This document shows, in pieces, positions 27,596 through 36,499 of a DNA stretch of 64,000 nt. The stretch spans positions 1,922,001 to 1,986,000 of the forward strand of contig NZ_JAQNDL010000001.1 of NCBI RefSeq assembly GCF_028368995.1, given 5' to 3'. Positions within the stretch are counted from its first letter, which is position 1; every line of letters begins with the position of its first letter. Position numbers and translations under genes: made by a program. The notes beneath the pieces were generated by a model, which searched no databases, was not told the origin of the DNA, and was given only the letters and a program-made list of their open reading frames with translations. This DNA comes from Nannocystis bainbridge. GTDB taxonomy: Bacteria; Myxococcota_A; Polyangia; Nannocystales; Nannocystaceae.

Positions 27596-29029
27596 ATGCC
27601 AACCTCCCGCTATCCGGTCATGCCTGAGGTGTTATCCACCGGTTCATTGTTGTTGCGGGGACTGTTCACCGTCCGCAGCGAGGATCACGACGTGGTCCGG
27701 CGGGCGCGGTCGTTCATAACCCTCTGTATCACCTTCGCCGCGATCACCGTATTGCTGGCGATCCCGATCGGCCTCGCCGATCCGGCCGGCGACCTGCCGA
27801 TGAGCTTCGTCGTGCTCGCCTCGGTGATATGCAACTATAGCCTCGGTATCATGTTCGCGCGGCGCGGCTGGGTCGACCTCGCCGGCATATTCGTCAGCGC
27901 CAACCTCAGCCTCAGCGTCGCCGCCGCGATCCTGTTCCGCTTCCACGGGCTCAACGACGGCATCTGGTTTATGGCGCTCGGCGTGATCATCTCGGGCCTC
28001 GCCCTGCGCCCGCGGTTCATCTGGTGGATGCTCGCGCTCAACCTGGCGCTCACCACCCTCATGCTGGTGTACCTCCCGCCCAGCAGCCACGGCCCCTATT
28101 ACAACTTCGGCAAGCTGATGATCCTCGACGCCTTGCTGGTGACGACGGCGACCGCCGCCTTCATCGACGCCACCCGCAGCCGCGACCTGTTCCGCCGGCA
28201 GAACCGCGCCGTCGAGGACCTCAAGGTCGCCCGCGAGCGCGCCGACCTGGCCAACAACACCAAGAGCATCTTCCTCGCCAACATGTCGCACGAGCTGCGC
28301 ACCCCGCTCAACGCGATCATCGGCTTCTCCGAGATGCTCGAGGAGGACACCGACGATCCGGGCGTGCGCGCCGACCTGACCAAGATCCACGGCGCCGGCA
28401 GTCACCTGCTCGCCATCATCAGCGACATCCTCGACCTCTCCAAGGTCGAGGTCGGCAAGTTCGAGGTCCGGGCCGACTGGTTCGACCTCAGCGAGTTCGT
28501 GGCGCGCCTGCAGAGCCTCGCCGCGCCGCTCGCGGGCGTACACCGCAACCGGCTCGTCGTCTCGGGCGACGCCTCCGGGGCCGTGTTCACCGACGAGGTC
28601 CGCCTGCGCCAGGCCCTGCTCAACCTGCTCAGCAACGCCTGCAAGTTCACCGAGGGCGGCACCATCGAGCTGTCGATCCACAAGGTCTACGGCCGCGGCG
28701 AGACGAGCATCGAGTTCAAGGTCGTCGACACCGGCATCGGCATCGCCGCCGACGACCTCGAGCGGATCTACATGCCGTTCGTGCAGGTCGACGACAAGTC
28801 CACGCGGCGCCAGGGCGGCACCGGCCTCGGGCTCGCGCTCACGCGCGAGATCGTCCAGCTGCTCGGCGGCTGCATCAACGTCACCAGCCGCCTCGGCGTC
28901 GGCACCACCTTCACGATCGCCGTCCCGCGCCGCTGGACCGCCGAGCCCGCGCCGGCCCGCGTCCCCACGCTGCCGCCCCGCCGCGCCGTGGCCGCCCCGC
29001 TGACCGCCCTGCGCTCCCTCTCGCATTGA
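27596..29029 (+). CDS. membrane sensor histidine kinase
   Basis: A 477-aa protein (ATG 27596; ATG 27620 is an alternative). Six hydrophobic segments span about 40-190. HisKA follows, with phospho-acceptor H232 in ANMSHELRTPLNAIIGFSEML; then a HATPase with the N-box (LLNLLSNACKF), G1 (VVDTGIGIA), F-box (IYMPFVQVD) and G2 (GGTGLGLAL). No receiver domain is fused and no response regulator is adjacent. The membrane part has no recognisable ligand domain. Confidence 0.9.
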   Translation: MPTSRYPVMPEVLSTGSLLLRGLFTVRSEDHDVVRRARSFITLCITFAAITVLLAIPIGLADPAGDLPMSFVVLASVICNYSLGIMFARRGWVDLAGIFVSANLSLSVAAAILFRFHGLNDGIWFMALGVIISGLALRPRFIWWMLALNLALTTLMLVYLPPSSHGPYYNFGKLMILDALLVTTATAAFIDATRSRDLFRRQNRAVEDLKVARERADLANNTKSIFLANMSHELRTPLNAIIGFSEMLEEDTDDPGVRADLTKIHGAGSHLLAIISDILDLSKVEVGKFEVRADWFDLSEFVARLQSLAAPLAGVHRNRLVVSGDASGAVFTDEVRLRQALLNLLSNACKFTEGGTIELSIHKVYGRGETSIEFKVVDTGIGIAADDLERIYMPFVQVDDKSTRRQGGTGLGLALTREIVQLLGGCINVTSRLGVGTTFTIAVPRRWTAEPAPARVPTLPPRRAVAAPLTALRSLSH

Positions 29030-29146
29030 ACCGCGCGCGCCGGCCCGCGCGCGGTTTCTCGCGCCGTTCGTAGCCGCGGTCACCCGCTCGCGCGCACGCC
29101 CATGCTTCGCCGCCGATCCGCGCAACGCTTGGTGGCCGGAGGAGAC

Positions 29147-29575
29147 ATGGGACATCACCATCACAAGCGCGGCGAGAATTGCCATCACGGCTGGTGGGCG
29201 ACCTCGGACGCGGCCGGCCATCATCACCACAAGCGCGGCCACGACTGCGGCCACGGCGTGTGGGCCACCGACTCGGTGAACGGCCACCACCATCACAAGC
29301 GCGGCGGTGATTGCGTCGAGCACCACCGCTGGGCCACCGGCGAAGACGTCGCCGACGGCCGCTTGCTGACCGACGAAGAGTTCTCCGACGACCCGGGCGT
29401 CGCCTGCGATCTCTCGACCACCGACCGCCGCCCGTACGCCGAGATCGAGGCCGAGCTGGCGACCGAGCCCGCCGCCGAGCTCGAGCCCGAGCTCGAGGCC
29501 GAGCTGGTCGCCGAGCTCACCGCCGAGTTCGCGCCCGAGCTCGCTGTCCCCGCCCCGCCGCCTGGCCCGCGCTGA
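29147..29575 (+). CDS. His/Cys-rich 22-residue repeat protein
   Basis: A 142-aa protein; ATG 29147 is preceded by GGAGGAG (29138-29144), so I reject the upstream in-frame ATG at 29102. The first 66 residues are three 22-residue repeats with consensus G-HHHH-KRG-x-[ND]-C-x(4)-WAT, each with four or more His and one Cys. The rest is an acidic tail rich in AEL/EPEL pairs. There is no signal peptide. The repeats look made to bind metal (Ni, Zn, Cu or Co). It follows the histidine kinase by 117 bp on the same strand. No family recognised. Confidence 0.75.
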   Translation: MGHHHHKRGENCHHGWWATSDAAGHHHHKRGHDCGHGVWATDSVNGHHHHKRGGDCVEHHRWATGEDVADGRLLTDEEFSDDPGVACDLSTTDRRPYAEIEAELATEPAAELEPELEAELVAELTAEFAPELAVPAPPPGPR

Positions 29576-29578
29576 CGC

Positions 29579-29596
29579 GCCGGACTCCGCTCCGGC
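29579..29596. terminator. short hairpin between convergent genes
   Basis: GCCGGA (29579-29584) and TCCGGC (29591-29596) pair around a 6-nt loop, between the stops of the His-rich gene and the BRCT gene. Confidence 0.4.
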
Positions 29597-29601
29597 CCCG
29601 C

Positions 29602-32600
29602 CTAGAAACCGTCGCGGTCGGTCGCCTTCAGCAGCATCTGCAGCCCGCGCTGCGGCGCCCCGTTCAGCCCCTGCGGCATCTGCCGCAAGATCTCGACCGC
29701 CGCCGCGTACTGCCCGCGCGCCTCGTAGGCGTCGAGCAGCGCCCCGTTGCGATACGAGCGCATGCCCTTGCTGATCGCCATGAAGGCGCGGTGGGCCCCC
29801 GCCTGGTCGCCGAACTCGCTCATCACCTTGCTCACCTCCTCGAGCACCACGTCCGGGTAGCTCTCGGCGCGGGCCTGCTCGATCGCCTGGTCGAGCAGCG
29901 TCTTCGCCACGTCCGTCAGCCCGCCGCGGAACGCCAGCCCCGCCAGCTGCTGCACCGTGTGGCGCCGCTTCGGCAGCTCCTCGCGGGCCCGCGTGAACCA
30001 CTGCTGCCATTCGCCGTGCTTCGGGTCGAGCGCCGTCAGCACGCCCACGCGGGCCTCGAACCGCTCGCCCGCGTCGGTCGCCAGCTTCTCGAGCTTCTCC
30101 GCCACCTCGAGCCGATCCAGCGTCGCCGCCACGCCGGCCAGGTCGCGCAGGAACTCGCCCTCGCCCGCCTTGTGCAGCTTGGCCGCCGCCTTGACGATCT
30201 TCTCGAAGTGCGGCCGCGCCTGCTCCGGGGCCACGCGCGCCAGCGCCAGCAGGTGCGTCGCGCAGCTCGGGTGCTTCGGCGCCAGCTCGGCGGCGAGCGC
30301 CTTCTCGGCCCGCGCCGACTCGCCCGCGGCCGCCATCGCCGTCACCAGCCGCGACTGCGCCGCCGTCGTCGAAAGCCCCTCGCTCGCCGCGATCCACGCC
30401 TCCGCCTCGTCCCAGGCCTTGAGCGCGATGAGCCGCGCCAGCCCGCGGTCGAGCAGCGAGAACTCGCTGGCCGCCCCGCGCGCCTTCATCTTCTTCAGCA
30501 GGTGCTTCAGCTCGGCCACCGACGCGCGCGGGCAGATCGTCGAGAACGCCCGCGGTGTCTCCGTCCACGACGGCTCCTCCTTGCCGTCGGCCAGCACGTC
30601 GATCGCCTCGCGGATCCTGCCGACCGCCGTCAACGCCTCGGCGATCGGGCGCCGGTTCTCGCTCGCGTTGTTCTCCGGATCGGCGCCGGCGACCGCCGTC
30701 TCCAGCAGCGCCTCGCCGCGTTCGCGCTCGCCGAGCAGCACCCAGCCGGCGCCGATCATCGCCTGCGGCGGCGCCAGCGAGCGCTGCTTGGCCTCTTTCT
30801 TCTTCAGCAGCTTCTCTGCCTCGCCCAGCCAGCGGCGCAGCGTGCCCGTCTGCACGTCGGTCAGCGGCGGCCCGGCCGTGCGCCACGCCAGCGCCGCCAC
30901 CACCACCTCGCCGCGGGTCGACGCCGCGAACCACGGGTCCTCCCATGTCCACCAGCCATCGGCGCTGTCGACCGCCGCCGCCGCGCGCTCGAACATCCCC
31001 AGCACCATCGACCGCTCGGCCAGCTTCCGCCGGTAATCATTGCCGTGATAGCTCTCGCCGATCCCCTGGACCCCCTTCTCGACCAGCGCCGCCACGTCGT
31101 CGAGCGTGCCGCCCGGCGGCAGCTCCTTCGACTTGGCCGCGCGGACCGGCGCCGCCTTGCCCTTCTTGGCCCCGAACTTGCGCTTGAACCCCGCCGGCGC
31201 CGCCTTGTCGGTCGCTGCCGAAGCCGCGTCGGGCCACACCTTCGCCTCGCCCCAGCGCCACGGCCACGCCCACTTGCGGCCGACGACCCACGCGATCTTG
31301 GCGTCGACCTCCTCCACCGTCGCGCTCGCCTCCGGCGGCCCGATCACCACCCCTTCGGGCAGCGCCGCCGCCACCCGCTCGCCGTCGAGCGGGAACGCCG
31401 GGTTCCAATCCCACGACTCCCCGTAGTCCTCATCGCCGAACATCAACGGGCTCTCGCCGTCGGCCTCGACCGCCGGCAAGAACCGCCCGATCTCCGCCCC
31501 GTCGCGCTCGCGCAGGAACGCCAGCCCCTTCGACGTGTGGCTGACCAGCACCCCGTCGCCGTAGCTCACCCCACCGCTCGGCTCGGCGATGTCGAGCCGC
31601 AGCGTCGGCGTCTCGCCGAGGTCCCACAGCTGCAAGCGACCATTCACCGAGATCGCCGCCGCCTTGCCGTCAGGGCGCCACGCGAAATCGTACGAGCCTT
31701 GCTCGTCCTCGTCCTCGTCCTCCGCGGTCGCCAGCGCCGGCGCGTCCGGGCTGTAGCGGTAATTGCCCCCGTCGTAGATGAAGATCCCCGGCTCCGCGCC
31801 ATACGGATTGCCCGGCGCCACGATCGCCGCCAGGCGCGACCCGTCGCGCGAATAGAGCAGCGACGCCGCCCCCACGTGCATCGGCAGCTTGCCGTTCGGC
31901 TGCCCCGTGCTCGCGTCGTAATAGACGATCCCCGCCGGGTGCATCGCAAACTCGCTGCCGTCGGGCGAGAATGACACCGGTGAGTGGGCCTTCTGCTCCC
32001 ACAGCAGCTTGCCTGTCCGCGAGTCGAGCGCGAACAGCTGCGACCACCCGCTGTAGCCGATGATGCGATCGGAGTGCGACCAGTCGACCCCCTTCATCGG
32101 CTGCAGCCGCGGCTCCGAGTTCGGATCGCTCGGGTCGGACAGGCCCGCCGACTCGCACCACCGCGGCTTCGGGCTGCGCCCCGTCAGCGGCACGATCGCC
32201 CCCAGCGCCAGGTTCGGCCCCCAGCAGGCGATGTACACGTCGCGGCTGTTCGACGACCACGCCCACGACGGCGGCCGGCTCCACCCGTCGGTGACGTACG
32301 CGCATGAATCGGGCTGGCCGCTGGCCGCGAACGGATCGAAGCTGCCGACCCCGTTGGTGTCGAACGCCAGGCCGACGCGCTTGCCATCGGGTCGCCATTG
32401 CACGCAGTCGCCGTAGTCGGGCCAGCCGACGCCGCCGTGGATCCGCAGGATGTTCACGCAGCGACCGGCGCGCACGTCCCAGATCTGCAGCACCCCGCCG
32501 CGCTCGTAGTCGGCCCCGACCCACGACCCGGTGGCGAGGAAGCGCCCGTCGGCCGACAGCGCGCTCCACTCCGGCACGACGTCGTGCCCGTGCGCGTGCC

Positions 32601-33075
32601 CCAGCGTCGCCAGCTCCTGCACCCGCGCCGTCGCGGCCCGGTGCGCCGCCGTGATCCCGTGCGCCGCCTCGTGGGCGTACAGCGCCTCGCGCAGCGGCGG
32701 CAGGTCGCGGTCGGCCTCGAACGCATCCCACGGCAGCGCCTCGATCGCCTTCGCCAGCGCCGGCCCAGCCGCGTCCGCGTCGAGCCCCGCGAATTTCGAG
32801 ACCACCGTCGTCGCCGCGGCCGGCTTCGCCGCCGCGTCCTCGCCGGCCAGCACCGCCATCAATTCATCCTCGCCGAGCACCATGATCCCGAGCCGCCCGG
32901 CCGCGTCGATCTTGCTGCCCGCCTTCTCGCCGGCGAACAGGATGTGCGTCGTCTTGCCGACGCTGCTCCCGATCTTGGCCCCGAGCGCCGCCAGCTGCTT
33001 CTCCGCCTCGGCGCGCTTCAACTTCGAAAAAGTCCCCGTGAGGACGACGGTCTTGCCGCGGACTTCGATGGCCAT
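29602..33075 (-). CDS. large BRCT-propeller-solenoid protein
   Basis: A 1157-aa protein from ATG 33075, where the BRCT domain begins; the open frame upstream is low-quality sequence. Residues about 3-75 are a BRCT domain (GKTVVLTGTFSKLKRAEAEKQLAALGAKI, THILFAGEKAGSKID). About 180-600 is a WD40-like propeller (VPEWSALSADGRFLATGSWVGADY, LQIWDVRAGRCVNI, FSPDGSEFAMHPAG, LQLWDLGETPTLRLDIAEPSG). The last 500 residues are helical repeats (ALAWRTAGPPL..., TPRAFSTICPRASVAEL...). BRCT usually binds phosphoproteins or DNA ends; WGR/BRCT-propeller proteins are known in myxobacteria and planctomycetes without a defined role. Probably cytoplasmic. Confidence 0.8.
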   Translation of the reverse strand: MAIEVRGKTVVLTGTFSKLKRAEAEKQLAALGAKIGSSVGKTTHILFAGEKAGSKIDAAGRLGIMVLGEDELMAVLAGEDAAAKPAAATTVVSKFAGLDADAAGPALAKAIEALPWDAFEADRDLPPLREALYAHEAAHGITAAHRAATARVQELATLGHAHGHDVVPEWSALSADGRFLATGSWVGADYERGGVLQIWDVRAGRCVNILRIHGGVGWPDYGDCVQWRPDGKRVGLAFDTNGVGSFDPFAASGQPDSCAYVTDGWSRPPSWAWSSNSRDVYIACWGPNLALGAIVPLTGRSPKPRWCESAGLSDPSDPNSEPRLQPMKGVDWSHSDRIIGYSGWSQLFALDSRTGKLLWEQKAHSPVSFSPDGSEFAMHPAGIVYYDASTGQPNGKLPMHVGAASLLYSRDGSRLAAIVAPGNPYGAEPGIFIYDGGNYRYSPDAPALATAEDEDEDEQGSYDFAWRPDGKAAAISVNGRLQLWDLGETPTLRLDIAEPSGGVSYGDGVLVSHTSKGLAFLRERDGAEIGRFLPAVEADGESPLMFGDEDYGESWDWNPAFPLDGERVAAALPEGVVIGPPEASATVEEVDAKIAWVVGRKWAWPWRWGEAKVWPDAASAATDKAAPAGFKRKFGAKKGKAAPVRAAKSKELPPGGTLDDVAALVEKGVQGIGESYHGNDYRRKLAERSMVLGMFERAAAAVDSADGWWTWEDPWFAASTRGEVVVAALAWRTAGPPLTDVQTGTLRRWLGEAEKLLKKKEAKQRSLAPPQAMIGAGWVLLGERERGEALLETAVAGADPENNASENRRPIAEALTAVGRIREAIDVLADGKEEPSWTETPRAFSTICPRASVAELKHLLKKMKARGAASEFSLLDRGLARLIALKAWDEAEAWIAASEGLSTTAAQSRLVTAMAAAGESARAEKALAAELAPKHPSCATHLLALARVAPEQARPHFEKIVKAAAKLHKAGEGEFLRDLAGVAATLDRLEVAEKLEKLATDAGERFEARVGVLTALDPKHGEWQQWFTRAREELPKRRHTVQQLAGLAFRGGLTDVAKTLLDQAIEQARAESYPDVVLEEVSKVMSEFGDQAGAHRAFMAISKGMRSYRNGALLDAYEARGQYAAAVEILRQMPQGLNGAPQRGLQMLLKATDRDGF

Positions 33076-33224
33076 CGCCTCCGGGTCTACCCGTTTTCGC
33101 GCCCTCGATCCATCACCGGAGGAACCCTGCTCGGCGCCAGGTCGCGCCCCTCGGTCTCGCTCGGGCGGATCCTCTGCCGCGCTGGCACCGATGCCGCCGC
33201 CATTGCCTGTCGTTGCAGGCTGCC

Positions 33225-33405
33225 GCTGCGGCCCGCGGTGCATCGCCCACGACTTCACGGGATTCATCCGCGTCGCCGCCATGACCCATGTCCGGATCTC
33301 GACCGGTTACCCACAGCCCAACGGCAAACTCGAACGCTGGCACGAGACCTACAAGTCCACTGCTTTGCGGCCCGCAGCACCCACGACGATCGAAAAGGCC
33401 CGCCG
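33225..33405 (+). mobile_element. IS3-family transposase remnant (integrase-core C-terminus)
   Basis: An open stretch without a start encodes CIAHDFTGFIRVAAMTHVR, then TGYPQPNGKLERWHETYKS and ALRP, PTTIEKARR, the typical D-E-E core end of IS3/IS150 transposases (FIxxxGMTHVRTS-YPQSNGKxERW). The first two-thirds of the enzyme and any inverted repeats are missing. A dead fragment in the spacer between 33075 and 33461. Confidence 0.75.
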
Positions 33406-33460
33406 CGGACGCGGCGGCGTCAAAACGCGACGACGCAGCGCACCGTGCCATACTCGAAAA

Positions 33461-34564
33461 ATGCCTCGCCTGCGCATTTGCGTCCTCGTCCTCGCCGCGT
33501 GTGGTCCGCTCTCCGGCGACGGCGGCACGGACACGACGGACACCGAGGAGGGCCCCGGCATGTGCGAGGTGCTGCCGGGCACGGCGATCCACACGGCGAC
33601 CTTCACCGACGCGACGACCCACCTGTACGCGCCGGATCAGCTGGTCGCCGACCAAGCGTTCGTGTACTTCGCCGACGGACGGGCGATCCACCGCGTGCCT
33701 CGCTGTGGCGGCCCGGCAGAGCTGTTGATCGCCGACGCGCGGCCGTTCAACGACGGCCTCGCGCTCGCCGATGGCACGCTCTTCTGGATCGCTGGCGACG
33801 ACGGCACGGTCGGCCCGCGGATCTTGAGCGCGCCGGCGGCTGGCGGCGCGCCGGTCGTGCTCGCCGAGTTCGCCGGTTACGCCCACCGGCTCCGCGTCGA
33901 CGGTGAGACGGTCGTGTGGAACACCGCGGTGTCCGGGTTCCCCGACGAGTCGCAGCTGCTCGCCGTCCCTGTCGACGGCGGCGAGACCCGGGTGCTCGCG
34001 CGTCACCGCCACGGCTGGGACTTCGACCTCGCCGACGGGGTCGTCTACGCCGCCGGCTACCTCCCGGAGTCCGACCCGGCCGCGAGCGACCGCCTGCTGT
34101 TCGCGCTGCCGGTCGCCGGGGGTCCGCCGAGCGTGCTGGTCGAAGGCTTCGGCGACGAGCGCCCGACCGGGGTCGAGGTCGGCGAGCACGTGTACTACTT
34201 CCGGACGCAGGGCACCGACCCCATGGCCATCGAGCGAGTCTCGCGGACCGGCGGCGCGCCGCGAGTCCTCGACCTCGGCGGCGCCGCGCTCCCGGGCGAG
34301 CTGCTCCACGCGGGCGGGCAGCTCTACGGGGTCCACGACAGCGGCGCCGTCGTGCGCATCACCGACGGCATGCCGCCCGACGTGCTCTGGACCGCCGACG
34401 CGATGGCCGTCGCGGGCCCGGTGTTCGGGGACGGCGGTGGGCTGTTCATCGCCGACTCCGCCGTCCGCTGCGTCGAGTGGTACACGGACCCATCGGGCGA
34501 ACCGCCGGGCATGAGCTGCGTGCGCGAGACGATCGACGTCCGGGTGCTCTCGCTCGGCCGCTAG
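33461..34564 (+). CDS. propeller-like lipoprotein
   Basis: A 367-aa protein from ATG 33461; signal with lipobox (VLVLAAC, C14), then a short Asp/Thr linker. The body has repeated beta blades of the form D-x-x-VYFADGRAIHRVPRCGG, GTLFWIAGDDG, VVYAAGYLPE, HVYYFRTQGTDP, QLYGVHDSGAVVRI, each followed by GG-x-P, the pattern of DUF5050/NHL-like six-bladed propellers. Exported and lipid-anchored. No enzyme signature. Confidence 0.75.
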   Translation: MPRLRICVLVLAACGPLSGDGGTDTTDTEEGPGMCEVLPGTAIHTATFTDATTHLYAPDQLVADQAFVYFADGRAIHRVPRCGGPAELLIADARPFNDGLALADGTLFWIAGDDGTVGPRILSAPAAGGAPVVLAEFAGYAHRLRVDGETVVWNTAVSGFPDESQLLAVPVDGGETRVLARHRHGWDFDLADGVVYAAGYLPESDPAASDRLLFALPVAGGPPSVLVEGFGDERPTGVEVGEHVYYFRTQGTDPMAIERVSRTGGAPRVLDLGGAALPGELLHAGGQLYGVHDSGAVVRITDGMPPDVLWTADAMAVAGPVFGDGGGLFIADSAVRCVEWYTDPSGEPPGMSCVRETIDVRVLSLGR

Positions 34565-35394
34565 GCGGCCTGCCTGAGATAGATGCGCGGCCGAAGACGC
34601 GGGGCCTGGAGAGCTGGGTGACGGCGCGTCCGAAGACGCGGGGCCTGGAGAGCTGGGTGACGGCGCGTCCGAAGACGCGGGGCCTGGAGAGCTGGGTGAC
34701 GGCGGGCACGGAGCGGCGGAGCGGGTCCCTCGCCGCGGCGGGGCCCTCCCAGGCAACGTGCTCGGCGCCCTCGGGCTTCGATGGCGACCTGTCGCTTGGG
34801 ACAGGTTCGTGTGCACTTCGCGGACGATGGCGCCTGCGCGCGGTTGCCTGCGGCCGCTCCCACCTGCGTCCCACTCCGCCGCTCCGTGCCCGCCTGCGGA
34901 GGGCGTCGCCGGCCCCGCTTGTCGCCGCGCGGGTAGCCTCACCGAGCAGCGGCGGATGCGGCGCGACCGACTGCGAAAACAAATTTCGCAGGTTGTGAGC
35001 CATGCAGACGAGGCGCAACTAGCCACGCCTGCGGCCGACGCGAAGGACCCAACGCGTCCACGTCCGTGGCCCACGGCGGCCGCTGCCGACCCAATAGCCC
35101 GACACTCCGACGAATCCACGGACTCGTCGGAGTAAGCCAATCCTCGCCCTGGCGAGCGCCAGGGCGAGTTCCCCCCGATCCGTCGCGAACGGACCGCGGA
35201 GCTCTTGCGAATGCGCGGACCCGGATCCCGCATCGATTCACGACAGCCGCCACGCTGGCGACGATTCCTACCGCCGATGCACGACCACCGGTATGTAATC
35301 GACGATTCACGCCGACCGCCGACGCGCCGGTTCACGACAGCGCGACCGTCGATCCTCGGCCTCCGAACACGGCCTTCTGCGGCCGCGAGGCGCT
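34565..35394. other. repeat-bearing spacer
   Basis: 830 bp without a convincing gene. It holds the three 39-bp tandem repeats at 34586-34703. The rest gives only shadow frames. Confidence 0.5.
34586..34703. repeat. 39-bp tandem repeat, three copies
   Basis: CCGAAGACGCGGGGCCTGG starts at 34591, 34630 and 34669, an exact 39-bp step, each followed by AGAGCTGGGTGACGGCG. The second and third copies are identical, and the first differs near its start. 39 is a multiple of three, so one + strand frame reads a 13-residue repeat, but no gene starts there. Confidence 0.85.
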
Positions 35395-35679
35395 TCAGTT
35401 CGCCGGACCGGCCTCGGCGCCCTCGCAGGGCACCGCCTCGACGTCGCCGGTCTCGTAGCAGACCCCCTCGACCTCGTCGTACACCATCTCGCGGACCGCC
35501 GACATCTGCTCGGCCTCGACCCCAGGGCATTCGACGCAGTTGTTGCAGACGGACGGCGGCTCCTCCCGCTGGCAGAGGGGCGCGTTGCAACAAATCGCCT
35601 TCGCGGTCTGCGAAGCCAGACCGACCCCGCCGAACGCCAGCACCACAGCCATCAGGGACCACATTTGAGTCAAACGCAT
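35395..35679 (-). CDS. small secreted Cys-rich protein
   Basis: A 94-aa protein from ATG 35679 with GGAGG 6 bp upstream. Signal peptide at 1-28 (MWSLMAVVLAFGGVGLASQTAKA), then a 66-residue mature part with eight cysteines (CCNAPLCQ, CNNCVECPG, VCYETG, VPCEG). The pattern predicts disulfide bonds or metal binding; no family recognised. Confidence 0.75.
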   Translation of the reverse strand: MRLTQMWSLMAVVLAFGGVGLASQTAKAICCNAPLCQREEPPSVCNNCVECPGVEAEQMSAVREMVYDEVEGVCYETGDVEAVPCEGAEAGPAN

Positions 35680-36499
35680 AGAAACCTCCAAAGTGTACCG
35701 CCGTCCCCGACCCATTCGAGCGACGCGGTCCTCATGAGATTCGCAGAATGCAGCGAGGAGTCAAGACCTGTTCGCGACCCGTTGCCTGCAAAATGCTTTT
35801 GAAATCACGCCAACAGGCGGCAGCGAGCGAAATCCGCGAGTTTTCAAATCACGCCATTGCGCCGAGCGAACGCCGCGATTTTTGAAATCACGCCACCACG
35901 ACGCCCCGATCGAAGCCCCGATTTTTGAAATCACGCCATCACGCCGCCGCGAGCAAAAGCCGTGCTCCTCACGCATCCGCGGCCGAACGGCGAATCCGCC
36001 GACGGCACGCCGTTCCTCGCTCTCGGCGGTCGCACCGCGGCCTCGTCACCCCAACCGACGGCATTCGGACCTCCGCTTGCCTGAACCAAAATGCGCATTG
36101 AGAAGTACCCACATTCTCCCCTCGTCGACGCGTGTACGACCGCCGCCGACGGCTCGCACCCGGGAATCCTCTCAGGCTCATGCGCTCCACAGTTCGGCCC
36201 CCGCAAACTCACTGCATTGCCCACCCATATTTCGAAGTCTCGACCGAACACCCGCGACGACCGGCCTGGCTCTCGCGCCATGTCGCTTGCGCGACGCGGC
36301 TCCATTCTCCGCACGTTCGTTTTTGCGCCTTCACTAAAATTAACGACCCGACACCCTTAAGGACCCCCTCTTCCAACGAAGATATGCCCCATATCCCCGT
36401 TCTTGCGGCTCTACGTCCGCAAATCCGGCCTGGAGCCGAACTGGAGGTCGTTCAGTTTAACTTGCAAGGCATCTTTTTTAATGGATTCCTCCACGCAGC
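35680..36499. other. low-GC repeat-bearing spacer upstream of the uptake block
   Basis: 820 bp, the least GC-rich part of the window, especially 36050-36490. It carries the TTTTGAAATCACGCCA repeats at 35797-35938. No gene is supported; promoters for both flanking genes must be here. Confidence 0.5.
35797..35938. repeat. four direct repeats TTTTGAAATCACGCCA
   Basis: Copies at 35797-35812, 35841-35856 (one mismatch: TTTTCAAATC), 35880-35895 and 35923-35938, at steps of 44, 39 and 43 bp. The intervening 23-28 bp differ but are rich in GCGAGCG/CGCGAT. Possible regulator-binding sites or a small interspersed repeat. Confidence 0.75.

Noticed and set aside
29147..29350. His-rich repeat protein as a cloning His-tag artefact
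   Set aside because: Three diverged repeats with conserved Cys and Trp, natural codon use and a good Shine-Dalgarno site argue for a genuine gene.
35797..35938. Possible CRISPR array
   Set aside because: The repeats are only 16 bp, one is mismatched, spacers are 23-28 bp and similar to each other, and no cas gene is present.
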